Below are positions 35,992 to 45,513 of a stretch of DNA of 64,000 nt, one piece after another. The notes under the pieces are model-generated. The model had not been told where the DNA came from. It searched no databases and was given only the letters and a program-made list of their open reading frames with translations. Source of the DNA: Anaeromyxobacter sp. Fw109-5. GTDB lineage: Bacteria > Myxococcota > Myxococcia > Myxococcales > Anaeromyxobacteraceae. Position 1 is the first letter of the stretch; each line of letters begins with the position of its first letter. The translations under genes and the position numbers were made by a program. The stretch is from contig NC_009675.1 in NCBI RefSeq assembly GCF_000017505.1, forward strand, positions 1,178,001 to 1,242,000, given 5' to 3'.

Positions 35992-37295
35992 GCGAATCGG
36001 ATCGCCTCGACGTCGCGGGGGGAGCGAACGGTGGCCCCGATGACGAGCCGCGCTCGAGCGAGCACTCCCGGCGCCGGCGCTGGGCGCCGGAGGCCAGCAC
36101 CGAGACGGCCGCGGTGCTTCGGCTGCTCGCCGTGCGGCCCTGGCTTGTGTCGGGACGCGACGACGAAGGGATCGCGGCCGTCCGACGGAACCTCCCGGCC
36201 GTCCGCGATGCGCTTTCGCGGCTCGGGTGGGTTCTCGTCGTCGAGCGCGACCTCGTGCGCCTGCGCAAGTCGCCGCCGGCGCGCCTCGGAGCGTGGGCGG
36301 CGGATGGTCCGACGCCGCTCCAAGCGTCCTGGTTCTTCCTGCTCGTCGCCGGTGCCGAGTCCGTCGCGCCGCGCGTCGGACTCGCGCAGCTCGTGGCCGC
36401 CGCGCGCGCCGCAGCGGCCGAAGCCGGCCTTCCCGTGACGCACGACATCGCGGAGCGTCGAGCGATCGTGCGCGCCCTGCGCATGCTCGACGAACGCGCC
36501 GTCGTCGTGCAGGTGGACGGTGAGCTCGATGGCTTCATCGAGGACGAGGACGCGCCCGTGCTGCTCGCCGTCCATCACGCGCGGCTCGCGCACGTCATCG
36601 CGAACTTCGGCCCGGGAGATCCCGCGGAGGACCCCGCGGCGTGGCTCGAGCGAGTCGAGCGCGAGCCGGACCCCGCCCGCAGGATGCGCAGGCGGCTCGT
36701 CGACGACGCCGTCGTGCACGTCGTCGATCTAGACCCCGCCGAGTCGGACTGGCTGTCACGGCGCGTGCGTGGCGACGACGGCGCGCCGCTCGCGATGGCG
36801 TTCGGCCTCAGGGTGGAACGGCGGGCCGAGGGCGCTGCGTTCGTGGTTCCCGAGGAGGCGTTCCGGCATCTCCACGAGCTCGGGCCCGTCGCGTTCCCCG
36901 CTCCCGGAACCGTGCCTCACGCGGCCCTCCTGCTCTCGCAGGCCGCCTCGCTGAAGGGGGCGCTCGGCTCCACGACGGAAGGGCCGGGACCGGGCTGGAG
37001 AGGGCTCCGCGAGGACGACGTCGTCGAGGAGCTCCGGCGTCTCGCGGGGTCGCGCGCCGACGGTCGCGGTGGCTGGCGGCGCGAGCTGGCGGACGATCCG
37101 CGGCGGCTCGCGGAAGCGGTGCAGGGTCTCCTCTGGGCCCTCGATCTCGTCCGCCTGGGCGCGAACGGCGGAGGCGGCACGTGGTGGTGGTTCTCGCCGG
37201 CGACCGCGCGGTGGTCCGCGCCACCGGACCCGAAGGCGAGCAAGCGCGCGGAGGCGCTCGCGTTCGACTTCGATACCGATGGGAGCTCGGAATGA
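35988..37295 (+). CDS. jetB: JetB, Wadjet subunit (DUF2398/TIGR02678)
   Basis: A 435-residue protein starting in the ATGA overlap with jetA. After about 30 disordered residues, ETAAVLRLLAVRPWLVSGRDDEGIAAVRRNLPAVRDALSRLGWVLVVERDLVRLRK is the family N-terminus. REDDVVEELRRLA and GGTWWWFSPATARWSAP are the typical C-terminal blocks. By analogy with MukE it is the KITE-type accessory protein that binds the kleisin. It overlaps jetC by four bases. Confidence 0.9.
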   Translation: MSESDRLDVAGGANGGPDDEPRSSEHSRRRRWAPEASTETAAVLRLLAVRPWLVSGRDDEGIAAVRRNLPAVRDALSRLGWVLVVERDLVRLRKSPPARLGAWAADGPTPLQASWFFLLVAGAESVAPRVGLAQLVAAARAAAAEAGLPVTHDIAERRAIVRALRMLDERAVVVQVDGELDGFIEDEDAPVLLAVHHARLAHVIANFGPGDPAEDPAAWLERVEREPDPARRMRRRLVDDAVVHVVDLDPAESDWLSRRVRGDDGAPLAMAFGLRVERRAEGAAFVVPEEAFRHLHELGPVAFPAPGTVPHAALLLSQAASLKGALGSTTEGPGPGWRGLREDDVVEELRRLAGSRADGRGGWRRELADDPRRLAEAVQGLLWALDLVRLGANGGGGTWWWFSPATARWSAPPDPKASKRAEALAFDFDTDGSSE

Positions 37296-40200
37296 ACGCT
37301 GCGCCGCAGATGCCGGAGGTCGCCGCGCCGAAGGGGCAGGCGGGCGCGCCGGACAGGTTCGGGCGCCGGTGGCGTCTCGTCGGCGCTGGCCTGAGCAACG
37401 TCTGGCGCTTCGGAGATCTCGAGCTGCCGGCAGCGAGCGGGCGGCTCCTGCTCCGCGGGTTGAACGGGACCGGGAAGACGACCGCGCTCGAGGCGCTCTG
37501 GCCGTACCTGCTCGACCTGAACGCGACGCGGCTCGCGGCGGGCAAGGCGCGGCCGACGAGCCTCTCGTCGCTCATGCGAGAGGGGGCGGCCGGCAAGCGC
37601 CGGTTCGGGTACGCATGGCTGACGCTCTGCGGTCCCGGGGACGAGGGCGTCTGGTCGTACGGCGTGAGGCTCCAGTTCTCCGAAGGCGGATCGCCGCCCG
37701 TCCGCGTCGTCCCGTTCGCGGTGCCGGGCCGCCCGCTTCACGACCTCGCGCTCTACGTCGAGGGGAGGACGCCGCTCACGGCGGAGCAGTTCGAGCACGA
37801 GGTCATCCGCTGCCGCGGGCAGGTCTTCGCGGACGAGGACGCGTACGTGGCGCACCTCTCCGCCCGCCTGTTCGCCGTGGCAAACACCGAGCCGGTGATC
37901 ACGCTCGCGACACGGCTCCGGCAGGTACGCAACCCGACGTTGCTCGGGGAGGTGTCACCGCAGGCCGCGGCGGACGCCCTCCGCGAGTCGCTGCCCGGCG
38001 TGGCGGACGAAGTCGTCGCCGCGACCGCCGAAGCGCTGGCCGAGTCGGAGTCGACACGGCAGGCGTTCGCGAAGGACCGGGAGGCGTCGGAGCTGCTCGG
38101 CGAGTTCGGTGCGGCGTGGTGCGCGCACGCGGCGGAGGTCGTCACGGGCGCGCACTCCGCGGCGCTCGAGGCCGCGAAGAAGGTGCGCGCGTGTCAGGGG
38201 CAGCTCAAGACGCGCGGCACCGAACACGAGAAGGCGCACGCCGAGCTCGAGACGGCCGCGTCGGCCGTCCGGCGCCTCGAAGGCGCCGTGGCGGACGCGG
38301 AGGCCGAGGTCCGAGCGCTCGAGGCCCACCAGGCGTACCAGGATGCGGGGCGGCTCGCCGACCTCAGGACCACGCTCGACGTCCGCGCTCGGGCGAGCGA
38401 CGCCGCGGCCAGAGCGATGCAGGGAGCGGCGCGGGCCGCCGTGTCGCGAGGCGAGTCGCTCCGCCGCGAGCTCGACAACCTCATCGAGGACGTGAACGAG
38501 TGCGTGGCCGACGCGGTCGAGGGGGGGAGCACGCGCCGGCCGCCGATCCTGTCGTGGACCGACGCTCCACGGCCGGTGCTTCGCGCGGGTGCGGTGACGG
38601 CGGACGCGGGTCCCGAGCTCGTGATCCACGGCACTCCGGATCTCCTGAAGACCACCGCCGCCTCCTGGAACGAGACCGCCGACGCCCGCGCGCGAGAGTC
38701 GGACGCGGCGGCGCTCGCGCTCTCCGACCGCAGGACGGCGCAAGTGGCCGAGGCGGCGGCCGTGGAAGCGGACCGCGCCGCGCGTGAGGCCGCGGCGACC
38801 GCGGACGCGGCCGTCGCAAGGGCGGAACGCGCGGGCGCAGCGGCGCGCGAGGAGAGCGCGGCGCTCCTGACCGCGGTCGCGGCGTGGACGCAGGCGAACT
38901 CGCGCCTCGCGATGCCGGCTGGCATCGCTGGCGGCGAGGAGCGGCCGGAGGAGGCGCAGGACGAGGGATGGTTGCGGTCGGACGTCGACGAGCTCGCGAC
39001 CGCGGAGCCGGGACAGGTGCTCGCGACCTGCGAAGGATGGCAGAGGGAGGCGCAGCAACGCGCCGAGGCAATGGCTGCCGAGCTCCGCAGCCGGTCGCAG
39101 GCGGAGGCCGGCGCGGCGCGCGACCTTCGCCGCGACGCGGCGGCGCTCCGCGCCGAGGCGCGCGAGCTTCGGCAGGGTCGGCTGCTGCCGCTTCCGAGGC
39201 CGGAGTGGGCGGGCGCCGGTGATGACGAGGTCGCCCTCGGCTCGGCGCTCGAGTGGCAGCCCACGTTCGGCGACGAGCGGGAGCGAGCGCTCCTCGAGGA
39301 GGTCTTCGCTTCCGCGGGGCTCCTCGGCGCGACGCTGAGCCCCGGCGGCGCCTCCTCGCCGGCGTGGCGGGTCGACGCCCTGGGGCGCGAGGTCGCCCCG
39401 AGCCTCGCGAATGTCGTCGCCGTGGATCCGGAGCACCCCCTCTCCGGCGCGGCGGCCGCCGTCCTCGCGCGCATCGCGCTCGCGCCCACTGCCGACGTGC
39501 CCTCGTGCGACGAGGCGGGCTTGATCGTCGGACGCGACGGCACCTTCCGCGCGGGTGTCCTCCATGGGCGTGTTCCAGGCGCGGCCGATCCGGCGAAGCT
39601 GGTTTCATCCCGGCATGTCGGCGCGCGCCGGCGGAGGGCGGCCGCGCTCCGGAAGGCGGAGGAGCTCGACGCGCAGGCGGTCGAGATCGAGCGACAGGCC
39701 GCCGAGCGGGAGGGGCGCTCGACTCAGCTCCGAGCGGAGGCGGACGGGATCTCGACCTCCTCCCGGAGGTTTCCGCCGACGGCCCACCTCCGCGCCGCCG
39801 AGTCGAAGCGTGCGGCGCTCGTGAGCGCCGCGCGCGAGGCGCAGGACCACGCGAGCGAGGCTCGGACCCGCGGCGACGAAGCGCATGCGAATGCGCGCCA
39901 GGAGCTCGCGGCGTGGGTCGAGCGGACTCGCGCCGTCGGGCTCCCGGCCGAGCTGCCCCGCCTCGAGCGGATGCGCGATGGAGGAGCCGCTGCGGCAAGC
40001 CGCCTGCGACTCGGCGCGACGCGCCTCGCGAAACTCGCGGACCGGCTCGCCGGCGTCATCGCCCGGCGGCCCGTCGGGGAGGTGGAGGACCTCGAGCGAT
40101 TCGAGGCCGTCGCGTGCGAGGCGTTTAGAGAGGCCGCAGACACGAGAACGGCCGTCGAGGTTCTCGAGCAGACCGCGGGCGCCGCGATCGCGGACGTTCT

Positions 40201-41455
40201 CGCGCGGCACGAGGCCGCGCAGAAGCGGCTCGCACCGCTGCGGCTCGAGCTCAACCCGGCGCGCAAGACTCAGCTCGAGGCCGTGCAGCGAGAGACCGCG
40301 GCGCGGCACGCGCTCGATGAGGCCGGGCGCAAGCTGCGCGACGCGGAGCCCGGGGCGGCGGAGGCGCTCGGCGCCCTGCGTGCGCTGCTCGAGGTTCCCG
40401 GCGTCGCGGACGCGGTCCTCGATGGCGAGCCGCCCAGGAACGACGAGTCGCTTCTCCGACAGGTGGAGTCCAAGCTTCGGGACCGCCGGACGATCACGAA
40501 GAAGACGCTCCGCGAGCGCGCCGACACCGTTCGAGCTGGGCTCGCGGGGACGTGGTCGCTCGATCCGGGCGAGGACCACGGTGAGCTGCTCACGTGGGTC
40601 CTCACGCATCGCGACGAATCGTACACGCCGACGCAGGCGGCCGCGCACGCCGCGACCCTGCGCCGCCGCGCCGAGCAGGCCCTCCAGGCGACGGAGGAGA
40701 GGGCGCTCCGGGAGTTCGTCCTCGGTCGCCTTCCGGGAGCGATCGGCACGGCCTGGACACGGCTCCACGACTGGGTGTCCGAGGTGAACCGGAAGATGCG
40801 CTCCGCGTCGGCGTCGTCGGGCGTCGGCGTGCAGGTTCGGGTGCCGCGGCGCGGCGGCGACGATCTCTCGGCCGCCTCGAAAACCGTGCTCGAGCTCGCC
40901 TGCGAGGTGTCCGACGCGGAGCGCACGCCCGACCAGCAGCGGTGCCTCGGGGAGGCGCTGCAGGCGCTCCTCGCCGCGGCGCCGGGCGAGACGATGCAGC
41001 AGCGCGTCGCCTCGGCCGTGGACGTCCGGGAGTGGGTGGACCTCGAGTACGAGATCACCCGGCCCGGCGGCAAGTCGCAGCGCTGGAACTCGAAGACCGG
41101 TTTGTCCGGAGGTGAGCGCCGCCTCGTCGTGCTCGCCCCCATGCTGGCGGCCATCGCGGCGGCGTACGATCGGTTCGGACCGCAGGTGCTGCGCATCGTT
41201 CCGCTCGACGAGGTTCCGGCGGAAGTCGATGAGCGCGGGCGCGAAGGCCTGGCGCGGTACATCGCCGCGCTCGACCTCGATCTCGTCTGTACGAGCTATC
41301 TGTGGGACGGGTGTCCCGGGGCGTGGGACGGGATCGACGCCCACGACCTGGAAGCGGGACCGGACGGCACGGTCGTCGCCTTCCCGATGCTCGTGCGCGG
41401 ACTCGCCGCGATCCCGGAGCTGGGACGGACGCCCGCGCCGGAGCGGCGGTCATGA
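37292..41455 (+). CDS. jetC: JetC, Wadjet SMC-like ATPase (TIGR02680)
   Basis: A 1387-residue SMC/MukB-like protein from the ATG at 37292 (ATGA overlap with jetB). Walker A is GLNGTGKTT at 56-64. A long Ala-, Glu- and Arg-rich region with coiled-coil character spans about 290-1100, with a central hinge region. The ABC signature LSGGERR starts at 1271 and Walker B ends in D1306-E1307. It is the motor that extrudes DNA loops to sense circular substrates, with JetA and JetB. The length is usual for this Wadjet variety. Confidence 0.92.
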   Translation: MNAAPQMPEVAAPKGQAGAPDRFGRRWRLVGAGLSNVWRFGDLELPAASGRLLLRGLNGTGKTTALEALWPYLLDLNATRLAAGKARPTSLSSLMREGAAGKRRFGYAWLTLCGPGDEGVWSYGVRLQFSEGGSPPVRVVPFAVPGRPLHDLALYVEGRTPLTAEQFEHEVIRCRGQVFADEDAYVAHLSARLFAVANTEPVITLATRLRQVRNPTLLGEVSPQAAADALRESLPGVADEVVAATAEALAESESTRQAFAKDREASELLGEFGAAWCAHAAEVVTGAHSAALEAAKKVRACQGQLKTRGTEHEKAHAELETAASAVRRLEGAVADAEAEVRALEAHQAYQDAGRLADLRTTLDVRARASDAAARAMQGAARAAVSRGESLRRELDNLIEDVNECVADAVEGGSTRRPPILSWTDAPRPVLRAGAVTADAGPELVIHGTPDLLKTTAASWNETADARARESDAAALALSDRRTAQVAEAAAVEADRAAREAAATADAAVARAERAGAAAREESAALLTAVAAWTQANSRLAMPAGIAGGEERPEEAQDEGWLRSDVDELATAEPGQVLATCEGWQREAQQRAEAMAAELRSRSQAEAGAARDLRRDAAALRAEARELRQGRLLPLPRPEWAGAGDDEVALGSALEWQPTFGDERERALLEEVFASAGLLGATLSPGGASSPAWRVDALGREVAPSLANVVAVDPEHPLSGAAAAVLARIALAPTADVPSCDEAGLIVGRDGTFRAGVLHGRVPGAADPAKLVSSRHVGARRRRAAALRKAEELDAQAVEIERQAAEREGRSTQLRAEADGISTSSRRFPPTAHLRAAESKRAALVSAAREAQDHASEARTRGDEAHANARQELAAWVERTRAVGLPAELPRLERMRDGGAAAASRLRLGATRLAKLADRLAGVIARRPVGEVEDLERFEAVACEAFREAADTRTAVEVLEQTAGAAIADVLARHEAAQKRLAPLRLELNPARKTQLEAVQRETAARHALDEAGRKLRDAEPGAAEALGALRALLEVPGVADAVLDGEPPRNDESLLRQVESKLRDRRTITKKTLRERADTVRAGLAGTWSLDPGEDHGELLTWVLTHRDESYTPTQAAAHAATLRRRAEQALQATEERALREFVLGRLPGAIGTAWTRLHDWVSEVNRKMRSASASSGVGVQVRVPRRGGDDLSAASKTVLELACEVSDAERTPDQQRCLGEALQALLAAAPGETMQQRVASAVDVREWVDLEYEITRPGGKSQRWNSKTGLSGGERRLVVLAPMLAAIAAAYDRFGPQVLRIVPLDEVPAEVDERGREGLARYIAALDLDLVCTSYLWDGCPGAWDGIDAHDLEAGPDGTVVAFPMLVRGLAAIPELGRTPAPERRS

Positions 41456-42792
41456 ACGGCTGCCGCCTGTGCGGCGGCGCGTGCGTCGGTGCCGACCTCG
41501 GGCCGCTGTTGGTCCCGCGCCTCGCGTGGCTGTGGGAGCAGGTCGCGGCGGCGGCGGATCGGCGTGGCGACCCGGCGCTCGCGTCTGGGATCCTGGACAT
41601 CCGCGCGCCGACTGAGCCGGACCCGCGCGCCGCCGCCGGCGGACTCCTTGGAGGACGCGGGCTCAGGGCCGGTCAGTCGCGGCGAGTGGACCTGTCGGAT
41701 CTCGCTGACAGGCTGCGCGTGCGGGGCCCGCTCCTCACCCCCGGTGCCGTCGCCGCGCACGCGATGGGGCGCGCGCTCGCCACGCGGGCGAGGGCGGAAG
41801 CGGACCGGACCGACGGCGAGCGGCGCCTTTACGAGGCGTTCGTGGAGACGCTGTCGGCGAAGTCGCCGCGCGTCGCGGGTGGCCTTGACCGCGAGGTCGT
41901 CTGGGCGGCCCTGCGGCGCAACGGCTGGGTCGCGAGGCTCCTCTCCGCGCCGGACGCGTCCTCGCTGCTCCAGCGCGTGAACGGCGTGTTGGCGGCCCTC
42001 CCTCCGGACACGGCTTGCGTCGATCGCCGCAGGCTCGCGTCCGACGTGACCGGAGATCCTCACGGCCTCGACGGTGGGACCCCGTTGGCTGGCCTGACGC
42101 TCGCGATCCTGGCGGCGAGCGGAACAATAATGCCACGGCAGCGACCGCGTTCCGCGTGGGCCGAAATCGGCGTGGAGTGCGACGACGTAACGGGTGGTCT
42201 TGTCGCCGTTGGGATGATCCCGGAGGGCTGGAACGTACCCGCTGGTGCGGCGATCACACTCTCGCCGCGTGTTCTGAGTCGCTGCGAGTGGCCGCGAACG
42301 GGGGAGGGCGAGCGATGGGTCTTCGTTACCGAGAACCCGTCCGTCGCTGCGGCGGCTGCGGATTTGGCGGACGACTGTGACGTCCGGCTTCTCTGTACGG
42401 ACGGTACTCCGTCGCGACGCGAGATCGACGCCATCGCTCGACTCGCGGCTGCCGGGTGGCGCGTCGCCGTGCGAGCGGACTTCGACGAGGCAGGCCTCGG
42501 ACACGTCGCGGCGGTGCTCGCGGCGGTTCCCGCGGCGACGCCATGGAGGATGGCGGCCGGGGACTATCTCTCAAGCGTTCCGGCGGACGTCGCCGCTGGC
42601 ACCAGGCTCGATGTTGATCGCTTGCCCGAGGCGCCGTGGGACGCACGCCTCACCGAGACGATGCGCGCGACAGGCGCGGCAGCGTACGAGGAGGCGCTCC
42701 TTCCTTTATTGATGCAAGACCTCCGCGTCGGAGCGCCACCGGCGATGGACGGCGCCGAAGCTCCGGCGATAACGGCGGCGCCGACTCCGTAG
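41452..42792 (+). CDS. jetD: JetD, Wadjet Toprim nuclease subunit (DUF2399/TIGR02679)
   Basis: A 446-residue protein from the ATG at 41452 (ATGA overlap with jetC). The N-terminus has CRLCGGAC and LAWLWEQVAAAADRRGDPALA. The C-terminal Toprim domain shows VFVTENPSV with the catalytic Glu at 294 and ADFDEAGLGH with Asp 343 and 345, the metal-binding set of topoisomerase VI-like nucleases. JetD makes the DNA cut after the SMC complex has recognised a circular plasmid. All catalytic residues I can identify are present, so the system looks intact. Confidence 0.9.
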   Translation: MNGCRLCGGACVGADLGPLLVPRLAWLWEQVAAAADRRGDPALASGILDIRAPTEPDPRAAAGGLLGGRGLRAGQSRRVDLSDLADRLRVRGPLLTPGAVAAHAMGRALATRARAEADRTDGERRLYEAFVETLSAKSPRVAGGLDREVVWAALRRNGWVARLLSAPDASSLLQRVNGVLAALPPDTACVDRRRLASDVTGDPHGLDGGTPLAGLTLAILAASGTIMPRQRPRSAWAEIGVECDDVTGGLVAVGMIPEGWNVPAGAAITLSPRVLSRCEWPRTGEGERWVFVTENPSVAAAAADLADDCDVRLLCTDGTPSRREIDAIARLAAAGWRVAVRADFDEAGLGHVAAVLAAVPAATPWRMAAGDYLSSVPADVAAGTRLDVDRLPEAPWDARLTETMRATGAAAYEEALLPLLMQDLRVGAPPAMDGAEAPAITAAPTP

Positions 42793-42949
42793 TCAGGGCG
42801 TCAGCTGTAGCCGCCTTCATTCCGCATGCGCGAGGCGCAGAAGGCTCTGGACAGTCTGTACAAGGCGTTCGAGAAGTTCGGGCGATAGTCGGCTTTCCGC
42901 AGGCTGGTGCAGGCCAGGCGGGCGCCCGGAATGCCGTCGCGTTCGTGTC

Positions 42950-44238
42950 CCTAAGATTGTGTGAAACGGAAAGTCGCGGAGGGTGAAGAGAGAAGGGAAG
43001 CTCCTCGAAACCAGTAGTGAACAGGGCCTCGCTTGGCGGCGAGGTCGAGGAGCCTTCCCATGAACGAGGTTGCCGAGCTTGAGCTGCCCACGCAAGAGAA
43101 CGTCCAGGCCGATCTGCGAACCGTCTTCCAGGGGGCCGTCCGGCTCGCGCTGGAGACGGTGCTGGAAGAGGTCGTCCGGGACATGATCGGCGCCCGCCGC
43201 TGGCAGCGTCTCGGCTCGCGAAAGGACTTGCGGAACGGCACGTACCTGCGGCGCCTGCTCACGACCATGGGCGCGATCGACCTGGCGGTGCCGAGGACCC
43301 GCGAGAACGGCTCGCCGATCGACGTAGTCGGTCGCTACCGCCGGCGCGCCGCCGAGGTCGACGCCGGCATCGTGAGCGCCTACGTCTCCGGCGCGTCGAC
43401 CCGCGACGTCGGCAGGATCACCGAGGCGCTGATGGGCGAGCAGGTGAGCCGCTCGACCGTGAGCCGGGTGACGAAGACGCTGGACGAGAAGGTGAACGAG
43501 CTCCGCAAGGCGCCGATCGCTGGCCCGATCCCGTACCTGTTCCTCGACGCCACCTTCCTCGACGCCCGCTGGGCGCGGACGGTCGAGAACGTCTCTGCGC
43601 TCGTCGCGTACGGCATCGGCCTGGACGGCAAGCGGCAGCTTCTCGCCGTGACCATCGGCGCGGAGGAGTCCGAGGACTCGTGGAGCGACCTCCTGGCGCA
43701 GCTCACCGAGCGGGGCCTCTCGGGCGTCCACCTCGTCGTCGCGGACGCCCACGCCGGCCTCGCGAAGGCGGTCCGCAAGCACATCCCCGAGGCGCCGCTC
43801 CAGCGGTGCACGGTCCACCTCCAGCGGAACGTGCTCGCGAAGGCGCCCCAGCGCCTCCGAGCGCGGCTGGCGAAGGCCGTCACGCACGTATTCGAGGCAC
43901 CGAGCAAGGCGGAGGCGAAGAAGCGGGTCGAGGCGCTCGCCGCTGGCCTTGGCAGGCAGGTGCCGGAGGCGATCGCGTGCCTCGAGGCCGGCTTCGAGGC
44001 GGCGACTCACTTCTACGCCTTCCCCCGCGAGCACTGGCACCGCATACGCTCGACGAACGGGCTTGAGCGGCTCCACGGCGAGATCAAGCGCCGCACGCGG
44101 GCGGTGGGCGCCTTCCCGGACCGGGCCAGCGCCCTCCGGCTCGTCACCGCCGTCGCGCTCCAGGTCACCGCCATCTGGAGCGACCGCCGCTACCTCGACA
44201 TGGACCTGCTCCCGGAATCGATGCAGTTTGCGGCGTGA
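42950..44238 (+). mobile_element. IS256-family insertion sequence, apparently lacking its right end
   Basis: The transposase gene is preceded by an AT-richer stretch (TAAGATTGTGTGAAAC near 42953-42968) that looks like an IS256-type terminal sequence. A matching inverted copy is not seen to the right; the next gene starts 20 bases after the transposase stop. The right inverted repeat is therefore probably deleted and the IS immobile. The left boundary is approximate. Confidence 0.6.
43060..44238 (+). CDS. IS256-family (mutator-type) transposase
   Basis: A 392-residue DDE transposase from the ATG at 43060. Family blocks are VFQGAVRLALETVLEEVVRDMIGARRWQRLGSRKDLRNGTYLRRLLT, PYLFLDATFLDARW with the first catalytic Asp, LSGVHLVVADAHAGLAKAVRKHIPEAPLQRCTVHLQRN with the second Asp and the C-x2-H block, and HRIRSTNGLERLHGEIKRRTR with the catalytic Glu. 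The reading frame is intact. It is inserted between the Wadjet operon and the DUF6572 gene. Confidence 0.93.
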   Translation: MNEVAELELPTQENVQADLRTVFQGAVRLALETVLEEVVRDMIGARRWQRLGSRKDLRNGTYLRRLLTTMGAIDLAVPRTRENGSPIDVVGRYRRRAAEVDAGIVSAYVSGASTRDVGRITEALMGEQVSRSTVSRVTKTLDEKVNELRKAPIAGPIPYLFLDATFLDARWARTVENVSALVAYGIGLDGKRQLLAVTIGAEESEDSWSDLLAQLTERGLSGVHLVVADAHAGLAKAVRKHIPEAPLQRCTVHLQRNVLAKAPQRLRARLAKAVTHVFEAPSKAEAKKRVEALAAGLGRQVPEAIACLEAGFEAATHFYAFPREHWHRIRSTNGLERLHGEIKRRTRAVGAFPDRASALRLVTAVALQVTAIWSDRRYLDMDLLPESMQFAA

Positions 44239-44258
44239 CCCAGTACGCGAGGCGCTAC

Positions 44259-44597
44259 ATGAGCATTGCCGAAACCGACTCCATCGACATCGTCGCCGCA
44301 CGTCCAGACAGCGACGTCGTGCAGTTGGTGATCGCAGATCACCTCGCGTGGGACGACATCGACGCCCACACTCGCCAGCTCCAAGCAAAGATCAACACGT
44401 ACATCGCCTTCGTCGAGTCGGGCCAGCTGTCCAGGCTGAAGGAGCCAGCCATCCCGCCGTCACCCATCATCCGCATCGTGATCGCGGCGCAGCACACGCC
44501 ACCGACGGCCGCCTCAGACTTCCTGGACCGCGCACGCGCGTTCCTGGCCGGAATCAACATCGGGCTGGAGGTGAACGCGAAGTACAGCGGGGAGTAG
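44259..44597 (+). CDS. DUF6572-domain protein
   Basis: A 112-residue protein from the ATG at 44259. SIAETDSIDIVAARPDSDVVQLVIADHLAWDDIDAHTRQLQAKINTYIAFVESGQL matches the short DUF6572 family, whose function is unknown. The transposase ends 20 bases upstream, so the native promoter of this gene may have been replaced by the IS. It is followed by a UDG-like gene in the same direction, 120 bases on. Confidence 0.75.
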   Translation: MSIAETDSIDIVAARPDSDVVQLVIADHLAWDDIDAHTRQLQAKINTYIAFVESGQLSRLKEPAIPPSPIIRIVIAAQHTPPTAASDFLDRARAFLAGINIGLEVNAKYSGE

Positions 44598-44717
44598 GGC
44601 TGCACCGAAGCGAGCGAGGAGCTTCACCGCGCGTACGTCTTACACATCACTCGGGACTTGACCAGCGTCGCAGCGCAGCACGCCTTTTCAGTCAGGTCGT
44701 TCAGGTAGTCTGAGACC

Positions 44718-45470
44718 ATGAACGCCACCGAACAGCTTCGCCGAGACATCCTCCGCGAGTACGCCGCCAGCGTCGGCCTGCCCGCAAACGCGAACTACAT
44801 CAGCGGTGCGCCGCTCCGCCCGGTGGTGCCGCTCGACACCGGCAGCGAGGTCTTCATCATCGGCGCGTACCCTTCCGCGCGGTTCGGCGTGATGAACGGC
44901 GAGCGCGACGTCCCCATGGCCGACAATCTCGGGCCGTTCGAGCCGGAGCGGTACTACGACGGTGAGCGCGTGCGGGAGCAGAACTCGGCGGCAGAACTGG
45001 AGAAGGGCTACCTCGCGCCCCTCGGGATCGAGCGCGACAGGTGCTGGGTCACGGACCTGGTGAAGGTCTTCCTGTTCAAGGAGGGCCACCGCGACAAGTA
45101 CGCCAGGCTCGGTGGCACGCCGCCCGCGGGCTACGAGCGCGAGAAGTTCGAGGAGCTCGGGGACAAGTCTCTCCGCTGGATCGAGGACGAACTGAAGCTG
45201 TCGAAGCCGAAGCTCGTCATCACGCTAGGCGCCGAGGTGGCGGGCATCGTCACGAGGACCAGCGGCGTCGCCGCACGGACTCGGCTCCTCGGTGGAGACG
45301 TTCGACGCCTGCGGATCGGCGACGTGGAGGTCGACGTCGCCCACCTCCCGCACCCCGGCATCGTCATGCGCGAGGCGAAGGACGCCGGCGCGGCGACGAA
45401 CCCGTGGCCCGAGCGGAACAAGGGGTTCGTGGCCGTTCTTGGTACCTGGCTACGTGACCAAGGGTGCTGA
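44718..45470 (+). CDS. Uracil-DNA-glycosylase-superfamily protein
   Basis: A 250-residue protein. EVFIIGAYPSARFG is the motif-A region (water-activating loop with GxYPS), SLRWIEDELKLSKPKLVITLGAEVAG is the central helix-strand block, and VAHLPHPGIVMRE stands where HPS occurs in active glycosylases. No 4Fe-4S Cys set is visible. Superfamily members remove uracil or other damaged bases, but island-borne relatives sometimes serve in defence. The substrate is not assignable. Confidence 0.75.
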   Translation: MNATEQLRRDILREYAASVGLPANANYISGAPLRPVVPLDTGSEVFIIGAYPSARFGVMNGERDVPMADNLGPFEPERYYDGERVREQNSAAELEKGYLAPLGIERDRCWVTDLVKVFLFKEGHRDKYARLGGTPPAGYEREKFEELGDKSLRWIEDELKLSKPKLVITLGAEVAGIVTRTSGVAARTRLLGGDVRRLRIGDVEVDVAHLPHPGIVMREAKDAGAATNPWPERNKGFVAVLGTWLRDQGC

Positions 45471-45513
45471 CGCCAGCGGAAGCGGGCAACTTGGAGCACC
45501 GCGTTCCGGGCTT

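Noticed and set aside
36641-37291. JetC starting upstream as a 1604-residue protein
   Set aside because: The extension lies entirely over jetB in another frame; the ATGA overlap at 37292 and the family length support the shorter form.
42793-42950. A 21-residue frame (REAQKALDSLYKAFEKFGR) between jetD and the IS
   Set aside because: Too short to judge; it could be the tail of a displaced gene but nothing supports it.
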